The notes beneath the pieces are model-generated. The model saw nothing but the letters and a program-made list of their open reading frames with translations, was not told the origin of the DNA and did not search any database. From an uncultured Chitinophaga sp. (GTDB lineage Bacteria > Bacteroidota > Bacteroidia > Chitinophagales > Chitinophagaceae): 64,000 nt of DNA. This document shows, one piece after another, positions 8,198-17,781 of the stretch. A program made the translations under genes and the position numbers. The stretch spans positions 62,001-126,000 of the forward strand of contig NZ_CALEJS010000013.1 of NCBI RefSeq assembly GCF_937898475.1, read 5' to 3'. Position 1 is the first letter of the stretch; each line of letters begins with the position of its first letter.

Positions 8198-9766
8198 TTA
8201 TGCCTGTGTTTTTATAACCGCAAATCTTGCCGCAAATCTTGGGCTCACCTTAGATACCAGCTTTGTCAACATATCTGTTATCTTACTGATCTCATAGGGC
8301 GTCAGCCCCAGGAACTTCACGAACACAGTAAGTGCACATACGCCGAGACAGCCGGTTAGCAGGAACCGCACAAATCCTTCGTCCAGGACAAATTGTGGCA
8401 GCAGGGCGATGGCCGCTGCCAGTACTACGGGTATCACCGCCCGCAGCACTACCTTATTCAGGTATTCAGGTACAGGCATGCCTGCAATCCTGTTGGCGGC
8501 AATGATCCTGTAGCCAACCGCTATCACCTCCATGCAGATAGCGCCTATCAGTACTGCCTGCGGCGGCGCGCCTGCTCTCAGCAGCAGGTAGGCCACCGGC
8601 AGGTTCAGGATGACCAGGAAGCTCACCACCATCTGGTAAACCTTGATCCTGCCAACAGATTGAATCGCCACCTGTACGCCCTGCGTCAGCTGGTTCACCA
8701 GGCTGCAGACAATGATCAGCCTGCAGAGGACCACCGTATACTCAGGCACATTCTTCAGCCACATCTTCAGGATAAAGGGCGCCTCTATAATCACCGGTAT
8801 AGCGAAGAAAGACAACAGCAGAAAGGAGAACTTGCTGGCTATCATGGCCAGCCGCAGCATCCTTGGCCGGTCGCCGCTTCCTTCACTTTTGATGATCTGC
8901 GGGTTCAGCGACTGCAGCATGGTCACAGAAAAGTAGGTCAGCTGCGCGTTCACCTGGTTGGCAATGCCATAGGCGGCATTGATCACCGTACCAAAGAACA
9001 CGTTCAGGATCATGGCCTGCGCCTGGTTTCTGGCCACCACACTGCTGGCCCCGAACATATTCCATCCTGCATAGGAGAACATCTCCTTCAGCAGGCTTTT
9101 GTTGAAATACTTCCTGACCCTTACCTTGCTTTCCGCATATTTGAAAGAACAGTACAATCTTTTAATCAGCAGCAACAGCACCGTCAGGCTGGCCATTAAG
9201 GCGCCATAGGCCACCAGCTTATCACCACTGACATAATGCAGGGAGATGGCGATGGCCAGTTTTGACAAACCTTCGAATACACCCAGCACGGCTATCAGCG
9301 GCATATTTTCCCTGGCGATCAGGGTAGCATCGTAAGGCACCGAAGCGATGGTAAAGAATGTGCTGACCACCATGAAATGGAAGATGGTCTTGGCAGTAGC
9401 GATCCTGTCTGCAGGCATATTCAGCACGTGGTCAAACGCGTAAATGCCCACTACCTCGAACAGGACCACCAGTGTGATGCCCATAATAAAATGCAGCATT
9501 ACACTGGAATTAAAGACCTCTTTCAACTTTTCGATATCGCCTGATCCAAGATGGTACGACATATACCTTTGCGTAGAGATGGTCATCGCCATATTTAAGA
9601 ATGATAACATGGCTATCACACCGCCTACCAGGTTAAAAATGCCGTAATCCTGAGCACCCAGCGCATTCAACACCAAACGGGTTGAATACAATGAAATGAA
9701 AATGGTGATCAGCATTCTCCCGTAAAGCGCTCCTGTATTTAATACTACCCTGCTGGCTGCTTGCAT
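8198..9766 (-). CDS. Wzx-type polysaccharide flippase
   Basis: A 522-residue protein with about twelve to fourteen hydrophobic helices. The N-terminus (LITIFISLYSTRLVLNALGAQDYG) and the repeated helical pattern match the MATE/polysaccharide-transporter superfamily. Wzx proteins move undecaprenyl-pyrophosphate repeat units from the cytoplasmic to the periplasmic leaflet. It is encoded between Gmd and a GT4 enzyme, and the polymerase follows two genes later. Overall length fits the family. Confidence 0.87.
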   Translation of the reverse strand: MQAASRVVLNTGALYGRMLITIFISLYSTRLVLNALGAQDYGIFNLVGGVIAMLSFLNMAMTISTQRYMSYHLGSGDIEKLKEVFNSSVMLHFIMGITLVVLFEVVGIYAFDHVLNMPADRIATAKTIFHFMVVSTFFTIASVPYDATLIARENMPLIAVLGVFEGLSKLAIAISLHYVSGDKLVAYGALMASLTVLLLLIKRLYCSFKYAESKVRVRKYFNKSLLKEMFSYAGWNMFGASSVVARNQAQAMILNVFFGTVINAAYGIANQVNAQLTYFSVTMLQSLNPQIIKSEGSGDRPRMLRLAMIASKFSFLLLSFFAIPVIIEAPFILKMWLKNVPEYTVVLCRLIIVCSLVNQLTQGVQVAIQSVGRIKVYQMVVSFLVILNLPVAYLLLRAGAPPQAVLIGAICMEVIAVGYRIIAANRIAGMPVPEYLNKVVLRAVIPVVLAAAIALLPQFVLDEGFVRFLLTGCLGVCALTVFVKFLGLTPYEISKITDMLTKLVSKVSPRFAARFAVIKTQA

Positions 9767-9788
9767 AATGCTATTGTGCTAAAAATCA

Positions 9789-10886
9789 CTATCCTACCAA
9801 ATGTTCCAGTTGTGTTACGTCCTTCTTACGGAATAATTCCACGTCGCCTGCCACCATCTCCTTCACCAGGGCGGGCAGATCATAACGGGGCTCCCATCCT
9901 AATTTTGTTTTGGATTTGGTAGGATCTCCGATCAGCAGTTCCACCTCTGTAGGGCGGAAATACCGGGGATCTACCGCTACTATTTCCTTGCCTACCGGCA
10001 ATGTAAACTCTTCGTTGTTGCAGGCGGTCACTACACCGATCTCATTCACACCTTCACCGGTGAAGGCTACGTCGATACCAACTTCTGCAAATGCCATACG
10101 TACAAAATCACGCACAGGCGTAGTGATGCCCGTAGCGATCACATAATCCTCCGGAGTGTCCTGCTGCAGGATGCGCCACATGGCTTCTACATAATCTTTG
10201 GCATGGCCCCAGTCGCGGCGCGCGTCCAGGTTACCCAGGTACAATTTATCCTGCAGGCCCAGCGCTATTGCAGCTACCCCGCGGGTAATCTTGCGTGTTA
10301 CGAATGTTTCGCCGCGCAGCGGGCTCTCGTGGTTGAACAGGATACCGTTGCAGGCATACATACCGTAAGCCTCGCGGTAGTTCACCGTGATCCAGTAAGC
10401 ATACAGTTTAGCTACTGCATAGGGGCTGCGGGGATAGAAAGGAGTGGTTTCCTTCTGCGGCACTTCCTGTACAAGGCCATACAGCTCGGAAGTACTTGCC
10501 TGGTATACGCGGGTCTTTTTCTCCAGCTTCAGGATACGTAATGCTTCCAGTATACGTAAAGTACCGATGCCATCTGCATTGGCGGTATATTCAGGTGTAT
10601 CAAAGCTCACTTTTACGTGGCTCATGGCAGCCAGGTTGTAGATCTCATCCGGCTGTGTTTCCTGGATAATGCGGATCAGGTTGGTGCTGTCCGTCATATC
10701 GCCGTAATGCAGGCGGAAGCGAACATTATCGCTGTGAGGGTCCTGGTACAGGTGATCGATACGCTCTGTGTTAATAAGGGAAGCGCGGCGTTTAACACCA
10801 TGCACCATATATCCTTTTTCCAGCAGCAGTTCTGCCAGGTAGGCGCCATCCTGTCCTGTAATACCGGTAATTAACGCAACTTTCAT
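9789..10886 (-). CDS. gmd: GDP-mannose 4,6-dehydratase
   Basis: The 365-residue short-chain dehydrogenase/reductase has the NAD(P)-binding TGITGQDG motif (glycines 8, 11, 14), the catalytic STSELYG segment near residue 133, and the YxxxK pair Y156/K160 (YAVAK). It converts GDP-mannose to GDP-4-keto-6-deoxymannose, the first committed step to GDP-L-fucose. The next enzyme, Fcl, and the GDP-mannose-forming ManC are encoded upstream in the same operon. Length and motifs are normal for the family. Confidence 0.95.
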   Translation of the reverse strand: MKVALITGITGQDGAYLAELLLEKGYMVHGVKRRASLINTERIDHLYQDPHSDNVRFRLHYGDMTDSTNLIRIIQETQPDEIYNLAAMSHVKVSFDTPEYTANADGIGTLRILEALRILKLEKKTRVYQASTSELYGLVQEVPQKETTPFYPRSPYAVAKLYAYWITVNYREAYGMYACNGILFNHESPLRGETFVTRKITRGVAAIALGLQDKLYLGNLDARRDWGHAKDYVEAMWRILQQDTPEDYVIATGITTPVRDFVRMAFAEVGIDVAFTGEGVNEIGVVTACNNEEFTLPVGKEIVAVDPRYFRPTEVELLIGDPTKSKTKLGWEPRYDLPALVKEMVAGDVELFRKKDVTQLEHLVG

Positions 10887-10918
10887 ATATACTTTTGAAT
10901 TTTAAGCAGTTTAATAAT

Positions 10919-10955
10919 GTTTGAGGTTTGAAGTTCAAACTTCAAACGTTCTAAC
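10919..10955. repeat. Palindrome of GTTTGAAGTT words after ugd stop
   Basis: GTTTGAAGTT at 10926-10935 and its perfect complement AACTTCAAAC at 10938-10947 are separated by two bases, with a further GTTTGAG on the left. It lies directly downstream of the ugd stop (10956, minus strand). The same word builds the palindromes near 25.7, 34.2, 40.5 and 53.3 kb. Confidence 0.65.
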
Positions 10956-12299
10956 CTAAACGAGAATGGTAGATGTATTGAATTTTGTAAGACCGATGCC
11001 ATAATAAATAAAGCCTTTCTTCTGCAGTACCACATCATCATAGATATTCCTGCCGTCAAACACCACCGGTGTTTTTACGGAAGATTTGATGCGGCTCCAG
11101 TCGGGCAGGCGGAACTCGTTCCATTCTGTTACCAGCACGATCGCGTCTGCGCCATCGGCGGCATCGTACAGATCTGTACTCCAGCTTACGCGTTCGCCCA
11201 GCTCTTTCTTTGCCTCGTGCATAGCTACGGGGTCAAACACCTTTACCTTGGCGCCGGCGGCCAGCAGGCTTTCTATCAGTACCAGGGAAGGCGCTTCGCG
11301 CATATCATCTGTATTGGGTTTGAATGAGAGGCCCCAGATGGCGAAGGTCTTTCCTTCAAGGTTATTGTCAAAGTGACGTCCTATTTTGCTGAACATGACC
11401 TTCTTCTGATCCTCGTTCACGGCTTCAACAGATTCGAGTATACGCATGGAATGGCCATACTCCCTGCCGGTGCGGATCAGCGCCTTCACGTCCTTGGGGA
11501 AGCAGGAGCCGCCGTAGCCAATACCGGGATATATAAAGCGGTCGCCTATACGGGGATCGCTGCCAATACCTTTACGCACTTTATTCACATCTGCCCCTGT
11601 GAGCTCACACAGGTTGGCAATATCGTTCATGAAAGAGATCTTGGTAGCCAGCATAGCATTGGCGGCATACTTGGTCATTTCTGCGGAAGCAATATCCATG
11701 AACACAACGGGACGGCCGTTCAGTACAAAGGGATGATACAGTTGCTCCAGCACCTGCTGCGCTTTCTCGGTGTTTACACCGATCACGATACGGTCAGGTT
11801 TCATGAAGTCCTGCACCGCAGCGCCTTCCTTCAGGAATTCGGGATTGGATGCCACATCATAGTCCAGCAGCACATCCCTTTCCTGCAAAGCCTGTTTGAT
11901 GGCCCTGTTCACTTTTACGGCAGTACCTACAGGTACGGTGCTTTTGGTAACCACTACCAGGTAGCCGCTCATGGAGGCGCCTATCTGTCTGGCCACCTGC
12001 AGTACATATTTCAGATCAGCGCTGCCATCTTCGCCGGGAGGTGTACCTACGGCGATGAACACCAGCTGTGCACCGGGTATTACTGCGGCTAGGTCTGTGC
12101 TGAAAGACAGGCGGCCGTTCTGGTAGTTGCGGTGTACCACTTCTTCCAGGCCCGGTTCATATATCGGCAGAATACCTTTTTGCAGATCATTGATCTTGGC
12201 TTCATTCACGTCCACACAAACAACGTTGGTGCCTACTTCTGCGAGACAGGCGCCCGTCACCAGCCCTACGTATCCTGTTCCTACTACGATTACTTTCAT
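10956..12299 (-). CDS. ugd: UDP-glucose 6-dehydrogenase
   Basis: The 447-residue protein has the N-terminal Rossmann motif VGTGYVGLVTGACLAE (G7, G9, G12) and the catalytic cysteine C266 in GYGGSCFPKDVKAL, with the C-terminal UDP-binding domain complete. It oxidises UDP-glucose twice to UDP-glucuronate using NAD+. Within this operon it supplies an acidic sugar for the polymer. It could instead belong to the UDP-ManNAc dehydrogenase branch, but the N-terminal and cysteine motifs fit the glucose enzyme best. Confidence 0.92.
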   Translation of the reverse strand: MKVIVVGTGYVGLVTGACLAEVGTNVVCVDVNEAKINDLQKGILPIYEPGLEEVVHRNYQNGRLSFSTDLAAVIPGAQLVFIAVGTPPGEDGSADLKYVLQVARQIGASMSGYLVVVTKSTVPVGTAVKVNRAIKQALQERDVLLDYDVASNPEFLKEGAAVQDFMKPDRIVIGVNTEKAQQVLEQLYHPFVLNGRPVVFMDIASAEMTKYAANAMLATKISFMNDIANLCELTGADVNKVRKGIGSDPRIGDRFIYPGIGYGGSCFPKDVKALIRTGREYGHSMRILESVEAVNEDQKKVMFSKIGRHFDNNLEGKTFAIWGLSFKPNTDDMREAPSLVLIESLLAAGAKVKVFDPVAMHEAKKELGERVSWSTDLYDAADGADAIVLVTEWNEFRLPDWSRIKSSVKTPVVFDGRNIYDDVVLQKKGFIYYGIGLTKFNTSTILV

Positions 12300-12324
12300 G
12301 TTCCAGATTTTTAGTTATGCCTTT

Positions 12325-13272
12325 TTACACTACATTGAAATAAGATTGGCGTTTCTTCAGGAAATCTGCATACGCCATTACGATACCTTCTTTCAGGCTG
12401 GTGCTGTGTTTCCAACCCAGGCTATGCAGTTTGGAAACGTCCATCAGCTTGCGCGGCGTACCGTCGGGCTTGGAGCTGTCAAACTCCAGGCCACCTTCGT
12501 AGCAAACCACTTCTTTTATGGTTTCCGCCAGCTCGCGGATAGTCAGATCTTCGCCAGTGCCGATATTTACCAGTTCCTTTCCATCATAGTGCAGCATCAG
12601 GTAAACACAGGCATCTGCCAGGTCATCTGCGTACAGAAATTCCCGTTTCGGTGTTCCTGTTCCCCATACTGTCACGGTCGGTTTACCAGCCTCTTTTGCC
12701 TCATGAAACTTGCGGATAAGCGCAGGTAATACATGCGAATTTTCAGGATGGTAGTTGTCGCCAATACCATACAGGTTGGTAGGCATTACGCTGATAAAAT
12801 TGCAGCCGTACTGATCGCGGTAAGCCTCACATAATTTGATGCCGGCAATCTTCGCGATGGCATAAGGCTCATTGGTATACTCCAGCGGCCCCGTAAGCAG
12901 GCTGCTCTCCTGCAGCGGCTGCGGCGCCAGCTTGGGATAGATGCAGGAACTGCCGAGGAACATCAGTTTCTTCACACCCTGCTGGTAAGCGGCATGAATG
13001 ATATTTGATTCCATGATCAGGTTATCGTACAGGAACTCCGCACGGTAGGTATTGTTGGCATGTATGCCACCTACCTTTGCTGCTGCAAGGAACACATAAT
13101 CAGGTTTTTCTTCGGCAAAGAAATCATTCACCGCTGCCTGGTTACGCAGATCCAGCTCTGCTGAAGTGCGGGTAATAATGTGCTGATAGCCTAATGTTTC
13201 CAGTCTGCGTTTAATGGCGCCTCCCACCATTCCACGGTGGCCTGCTATGTATATCTTATCGGTTAGTTTCAT
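12325..13272 (-). CDS. fcl: GDP-L-fucose synthase
   Basis: The 315-residue reductase has the dinucleotide-binding AGHRGMVGGAI motif (G11, G14, G17), a GSSCIYP segment at 107-113 and the YxxxK pair Y137/K141 (YAIAK). It performs the epimerisation and NADPH reduction of GDP-4-keto-6-deoxymannose to GDP-L-fucose. Also called WcaG. With manC upstream and gmd two genes downstream, the GDP-fucose route from mannose-1-phosphate is complete in the operon. Confidence 0.94.
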   Translation of the reverse strand: MKLTDKIYIAGHRGMVGGAIKRRLETLGYQHIITRTSAELDLRNQAAVNDFFAEEKPDYVFLAAAKVGGIHANNTYRAEFLYDNLIMESNIIHAAYQQGVKKLMFLGSSCIYPKLAPQPLQESSLLTGPLEYTNEPYAIAKIAGIKLCEAYRDQYGCNFISVMPTNLYGIGDNYHPENSHVLPALIRKFHEAKEAGKPTVTVWGTGTPKREFLYADDLADACVYLMLHYDGKELVNIGTGEDLTIRELAETIKEVVCYEGGLEFDSSKPDGTPRKLMDVSKLHSLGWKHSTSLKEGIVMAYADFLKKRQSYFNVV

Positions 13273-13274
13273 TT

Positions 13275-13312
13275 ATAATTAATAATTAAGAATTAATAAT
13301 TAAGAATTGCGA
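13275..13312. repeat. Tandem AATTAATAATTAAG words upstream of fcl
   Basis: Two direct copies of AATTAATAATTAAG stand between manC and fcl. No opposite arm is obvious, so this is a half-site of the AT-rich word group rather than a full palindrome. It lies about 30 nt downstream of the manC stop (13344, minus strand). Confidence 0.45.
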
Positions 13313-13343
13313 AGCAGTAACCTTTATACTACTCCGCCTCACA

Positions 13344-14360
13344 TCACAACAGTTCCGGCCTGTTCTCCTTCACCCACTGATGCAGTTGCTTGATCTCCTG
13401 TCCTTTCCCTTTTTTCATAATGAGCAGGGCTTCAGGCGTGTTTACAACTACCAGGTTTTCTACGCCAACAAGGGCCACCAGCTTTTCTTTGCCGATCACC
13501 ATGTTGTTGCCGCTTTCAATAGATACGGCCTGGTGGTTGTGATAACTATAGTGTTGCACCAGTGCTTCCGCCAGCGCTTCGTAGCTGCCTACATCGCTCC
13601 ACTCCATGGTGCTGGGCACCACTTTCACGCGGTTGCTTTTTTCTGCTACCGCGTAGTCGATGCTGGTAGACGGGATGGCCTCCATGCTGGCTTTGGATAA
13701 ATGGCCTTTGCTCAGCCATTCGTCTGCCGCCTCGCCGGCTGCCTTATATATTTCAGGTGCATGTTGTTTCAGCTCCTGCAGCAGGATGCCTGCCTTACAG
13801 CAGAAGATGCCGCTGTTCCACAGAAAATCGCCGCTTTGCAGCATCAGGCTGGCATTTTTTGCATCCGGTTTTTCTACGAAGCGGATCACATCATGACCGC
13901 TGTATTGAATGTATCCGAAACCAGTTTCGGGATAGGTGGGCTGCAGGCCTATTGTTACCAAGCTGTTGCCGGCGGCCAGCAGCTGCGCTGTTTCAATGGT
14001 TTGCGCATAAATGTCCGGCGTACCAATCAGGTGATCGGCAGGCGTAATTAAAAGGATGGTTTCCGGTGCAGACACAAAGGCTGCCAATGCGATAGCGGCT
14101 GCAGTATTACGGCCTACCGGTTCTGCCAGCATGCGGAGCTGTTCAGCGCCGGCTTCCAGCAGCTGTTCTTCTACCATATTGGCATGCTGTTCACTTACAA
14201 TAGCCAGCACGCTGTCGCATGCCGCCTGGTTACGCTGGTAAGCCAGTTGCAGCAGGCTGCGGCCTTCAAAAAGGGGCAGCAGTTGCTTGGGTGTTTGCCG
14301 GTTTGATAAGGGCCATAAACGGGTACCTGACCCGCCGCAGAGAATAATATGCTGCATCAT
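13344..14360 (-). CDS. manC: Mannose-1-phosphate guanylyltransferase
   Basis: The 338-residue protein carries the nucleotidyltransferase signature ILCGGSGTRLWPLSNRQTPK near the N-terminus and the FVEKP sugar-phosphate-binding motif. It makes GDP-mannose from mannose-1-phosphate and GTP. It is the short form: the C-terminal cupin-type phosphomannose isomerase domain of the bifunctional ManC/AlgA proteins is absent, which is common for this branch and not a sign of truncation. Two ATG codons in a row (MM) could both start it. No phosphomannomutase gene is present in the window. Confidence 0.92.
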   Translation of the reverse strand: MMQHIILCGGSGTRLWPLSNRQTPKQLLPLFEGRSLLQLAYQRNQAACDSVLAIVSEQHANMVEEQLLEAGAEQLRMLAEPVGRNTAAAIALAAFVSAPETILLITPADHLIGTPDIYAQTIETAQLLAAGNSLVTIGLQPTYPETGFGYIQYSGHDVIRFVEKPDAKNASLMLQSGDFLWNSGIFCCKAGILLQELKQHAPEIYKAAGEAADEWLSKGHLSKASMEAIPSTSIDYAVAEKSNRVKVVPSTMEWSDVGSYEALAEALVQHYSYHNHQAVSIESGNNMVIGKEKLVALVGVENLVVVNTPEALLIMKKGKGQEIKQLHQWVKENRPELL

Positions 14361-14370
14361 AAGAAGATGG

Positions 14371-14466
14371 AATTAATAATTAATAATGAATAATGAATAA
14401 TGAATAATCATGAGGTAGTGGGCTACCCCGCAGGTATTATTCATTATTAATTACTCATTATTAATT
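14371..14466. repeat. Long AT-rich word palindrome after NusG-like gene
   Basis: Left arm 14371-14408 is built from AATTAAT and repeated AATGAAT. Right arm 14436-14466 is nearly its reverse complement, about 27 of 31 positions by eye, around a 27 nt loop. The right arm overlaps the stop of the NusG-like gene (14465). It could act as a terminator, attenuator or mRNA-end stabiliser before manC. Confidence 0.7.
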
Positions 14467-14998
14467 AAAAAATTGATTCGGTAACGGCTCTGTTAACTAC
14501 TACAACTTCTGTAGTTGGTACAGTGGCGATCATGGTATACCCAAGGCTGGACAGCTCTGCTTTTACCTTGTTCTTGCCTATTTCGATGATCCTGCCCCGC
14601 TGGTTCATCAGCGGACCAGACGTGATCTCTACCAGGTCGTCCTGCCGCAGGGGGAACTGTTCAACAGTTACATCCTTATACTCACGGAGGAAGCGTTTGA
14701 TCAGTTCGATCTCATGATCAGCGATCACGGCCGGTTTACCCAGCCAGTAAACGAAGTTGATGATCCCATCGGTTTCGCGCACCACCCATTTTCTGCTTTC
14801 AGGTATACGTACAAAAACATAGGATCTGAACAGCGGTTCTGCCACTACCTTCCTGCGGTCGCTCCATTGGCGCTCAACCGGGTTCAGGGGACAGTAATTC
14901 TCGATACGCTTACGGGTAAGCAAATCTGCCACTTTCTTTTCCCATCTTGCTTTGGTATACACAGCATACCAAGTAGATAATTCCTGTTGCATGGGCAT
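14465..14998 (-). CDS. UpxY-family NusG-like transcription antiterminator
   Basis: The 177-residue protein has an N-terminal NGN domain (WYAVYTKARWEKKVADLLTR, then EPLFRSYVFVRIP) and a C-terminal KOW-type segment (GPLMNQRGRIIEIGKNKVKA). In Bacteroides, UpxY proteins bind RNA polymerase at the leader of their own capsule locus and prevent early termination. Here it is third, after the wza- and wzc-like genes, with 263 nt of upstream sequence, rather than first. A start two codons later (MQQE) is equally possible. Target operon is inferred to be this locus. Confidence 0.88.
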   Translation of the reverse strand: MPMQQELSTWYAVYTKARWEKKVADLLTRKRIENYCPLNPVERQWSDRRKVVAEPLFRSYVFVRIPESRKWVVRETDGIINFVYWLGKPAVIADHEIELIKRFLREYKDVTVEQFPLRQDDLVEITSGPLMNQRGRIIEIGKNKVKAELSSLGYTMIATVPTTEVVVVNRAVTESIF

Positions 14999-15200
14999 CT
15001 CATTTTAAGGTTAATACGTTGGTTAACATTGCGCAGCTTTTGCTATAACGGGGGATCTGTAAAGACAACGATGCTATTGCCGTTAAACATTTCATACATT
15101 CGGTTTTTTCAAATAAAGACATTCTCGTTTATCCCGGAAAAGCTTCGCTCTCTCAGTCACATGAGCTGGATAACAAAGGGCTTTCCGGATTATTTTCCTG

Positions 15201-15243
15201 CTGAACGCTGAACGTTAAACGCTGAATGCGTTAGGCGTTTTGC
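15201..15243. repeat. AACGCTGAA-word palindrome after kinase stop
   Basis: AACGCTGAACGTTAAACGCT is followed by the near complement GAATGCGTTAGGCGTT. It sits about 20 nt downstream of the kinase stop (15262, minus strand). The same word recurs at 58.13-58.20 kb after the CinA gene. Confidence 0.5.
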
Positions 15244-15261
15244 TTGAAGCGTCCGGCCTGT

Positions 15262-17664
15262 TTATATGTTAAAAATTCCTTTAAAAAATTGTCTGCGGCG
15301 TGCGCCCTTTGACTGCTCAATATAACCGTAGCCGTAACCATAGCCATTCGCATCATAACCGCCAGCGCCGCGCGGCTGTATACCGTTGAATACGATATTC
15401 AGGTTGCCGAGTTCCTTGTTCTGATAGATATCGTTGATCATCTTCAGGTAGAGTTTAGGCGTTACCTGGTGACGGACCACATACAAGGTAGCATCTGCAT
15501 ATTGCGCCAGCAAGCGCGCATCTGTTACGAGCCCAACGGGCGCGGTATCTATAATTACGTAATCAAACTTCGTTTTCAGGTGGCTGATCAGCGTTTCCAG
15601 CTGGCCATTCAATATCAGTTCTGTTGGGTTAGGCGGTATCACACCGGCCGGCAGTATATACAGATATTCATTACCAGGCACCGGCTGCATGATGCTGAGC
15701 GCATCTGCCTGCCCTACCAGGTAATTACTGATACCCGGCTCTCTCGACACATTCAGCATGGCGCTGATCCTGGGTTTGCGCAGGTCAAACTCCAGCAGGG
15801 CCACTCTCTTTTTCACCAGCGAGAGGCTCACTGCCAGGTTAACAGACACAAAGCTTTTACCTTCACCGGAGATGGAAGAAGTAACCAGCAATGTTTTACG
15901 GTGTGGCGTACCGTTCACGCCATTACCATTCAAAGTACCGTTGGCGCTTACTCCTACATAAGACAATGATGTGCGCAGGGTACGGAACTGTTCTGCAACA
16001 AAGCTCCGCTTGCCTTCAGCAATCACCACTGCTTCCTTGCCGTCATTCTGTACGATCTCTGCCAGTATCGGTGCATCTGTAGCTTTTTCTATCTCTGAAC
16101 GATGAACAATTTCCTTCTTCATCAGGTCGCGCAGGGTGATCAGGCCACCTACTCCTGCGATGGCTGCCAGCACGGAGATGCCGAGTACAATAGGCTTTTT
16201 CGGACTGATAGGCCAGGGTGATGCTTCTGCAGCATCAACAATGCGGCTGTCTGATACGGCAGCAGCAGAAGCTACTGCGGTCTCTTCCCTTTTCTGCAGC
16301 AGGAAGGTGTAGATGTTGTTCTTTATTTCCTGCTGGCGGCTTACTTCCAGGAAAGCTTTTTCTTTCTGCGGTACACCGGTAAGCATACCGGAATAACGCT
16401 GGTTATCTGCCTGTATCTTCAGCTTGCTGGCCACCAGGTTAGCACGCAGGTTGCGTACATTCTGCAGCACGCTTGGTTTCAACTGTGCTCTCTGCCTGTT
16501 AAGGCTTTCCAGCAGCGGACTGTTTTCACCGGTCGTTTTTCTCAATCTTTGCAGCTGCAGTTCTACTTCAGACAGCTTGGAGATGAGGTCAAGCAGTACC
16601 GGGTCTGTCAGCCCCAGGGTAGCAGGCACCAGTGATTCATCATCCTTGGCGCTGGTAAGGTAACCTTCAATTGAATCCAGCACAGACAACTGCATATCAG
16701 CTTCTGCGATCTTCTTATCATTACCGGATACACTTTCCAGGAAGATCTTGCTTTGTTCAGTAAGATCTACGATCCCTTCACGCTGTTTGAAATTGGCCAC
16801 CTGGCTTTCTACCTGGTTCAGCTCCTGGGTTACCACCCGCAGGCGGCTGTCCACGAAGTTCATGGTATTGGCAGATGTCCGGTTCTTATCTTCGATGGAT
16901 GCATTGTTATACACCCTGATCAGTTCATTGAGGATGTCTTCTCCCCTTTCAGGATCGGCATCGTTATAACCAAGGCCGATGATCGTTCCCGCCTTGGTGG
17001 TAGGATTTACCTGCAGGGAATTCTGGATCATTCCAGCCAGTACTTTTTCACCGGCAACACGTAGGGTATATTCTTTATTCTTCACATCTACCTGCGCGCC
17101 AGGTTTGGGTGTGATCACCATTTTACCCCAGGTGGTGTATATGGTATCATACAAAGGATACGAGGTACCATTGAGGAATACCCGCTTACTGGCCGCATCA
17201 TATTTCATGGACATCACGCTGTATTCATCCCCCCGGATCGAATCCGGCTCCAGGAAATGAAAACGCAGCGGGCTGCTCTTATAGGCAACATCGTCCCTGA
17301 TCTTTCCTTTTACTGTTACTTCCGCGTAAAGGTCCAGGTTACGGATCACCTCTTTAGCCAGTGTACGGGATTTAAGTATTTCGATTTCGTTTTCTATTAC
17401 TTTTTTTGATCCGGAAATTGAAAGTGAACTGAGCAGATCAGCTTCGTCCATTCCGGTTTTCTCATCTTTTACCAGTAAAGTGGCAGACACCCAGTATACG
17501 GGTCTGGCATACCTGAGGTAAACAAAGCCGGCAGTAACTGCAAGCACCACAGCCAGTAAGAATAATGGCCAGTACGGTAGGTACCGCTGACGGATCAATG
17601 GCAGCAAATCCAATTGCTCTTCCGTTTGCGGACGTCGTAATTTGTTCGAATTAATCTGTTGCAT
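15262..17664 (-). CDS. Wzc-like polysaccharide co-polymerase / BY-tyrosine autokinase
   Basis: An 800-residue fusion of a chain-length regulator and kinase. Membrane spans are near residues 33-50 and 491-510, with a periplasmic coiled-coil region between them. The cytoplasmic kinase has Walker A SSISGEGKS (596-604), a Walker A' variant LLEFDLRKP (623-631) with E in place of the usual first D, and Walker B YVIIDTAPV (702-710). The tail has a tyrosine cluster (Y770, Y775, Y777, Y779, Y781), the usual autophosphorylation site. Such proteins control Wzy polymerisation and connect to the Wza export channel, encoded upstream. An NG-rich stretch (571-588) is an insertion in the linker. Confidence 0.93.
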   Translation of the reverse strand: MQQINSNKLRRPQTEEQLDLLPLIRQRYLPYWPLFLLAVVLAVTAGFVYLRYARPVYWVSATLLVKDEKTGMDEADLLSSLSISGSKKVIENEIEILKSRTLAKEVIRNLDLYAEVTVKGKIRDDVAYKSSPLRFHFLEPDSIRGDEYSVMSMKYDAASKRVFLNGTSYPLYDTIYTTWGKMVITPKPGAQVDVKNKEYTLRVAGEKVLAGMIQNSLQVNPTTKAGTIIGLGYNDADPERGEDILNELIRVYNNASIEDKNRTSANTMNFVDSRLRVVTQELNQVESQVANFKQREGIVDLTEQSKIFLESVSGNDKKIAEADMQLSVLDSIEGYLTSAKDDESLVPATLGLTDPVLLDLISKLSEVELQLQRLRKTTGENSPLLESLNRQRAQLKPSVLQNVRNLRANLVASKLKIQADNQRYSGMLTGVPQKEKAFLEVSRQQEIKNNIYTFLLQKREETAVASAAAVSDSRIVDAAEASPWPISPKKPIVLGISVLAAIAGVGGLITLRDLMKKEIVHRSEIEKATDAPILAEIVQNDGKEAVVIAEGKRSFVAEQFRTLRTSLSYVGVSANGTLNGNGVNGTPHRKTLLVTSSISGEGKSFVSVNLAVSLSLVKKRVALLEFDLRKPRISAMLNVSREPGISNYLVGQADALSIMQPVPGNEYLYILPAGVIPPNPTELILNGQLETLISHLKTKFDYVIIDTAPVGLVTDARLLAQYADATLYVVRHQVTPKLYLKMINDIYQNKELGNLNIVFNGIQPRGAGGYDANGYGYGYGYIEQSKGARRRQFFKGIFNI

Positions 17665-17781
17665 ATCTATCCAGGCCTCATCAAGTTTGGTTATTCAATA
17701 ATGTTTACTACGCGATATGGTCTTCATGAATATGGTCTGGTCCTAATAGGTTTCCGCTCTTCTAATGGTTGGGCATGCACC

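Noticed and set aside
13344..14360. Truncated ManC because the isomerase domain is missing
   Set aside because: Single-domain mannose-1-phosphate guanylyltransferases of this length are normal, and both ends of the gene look intact.
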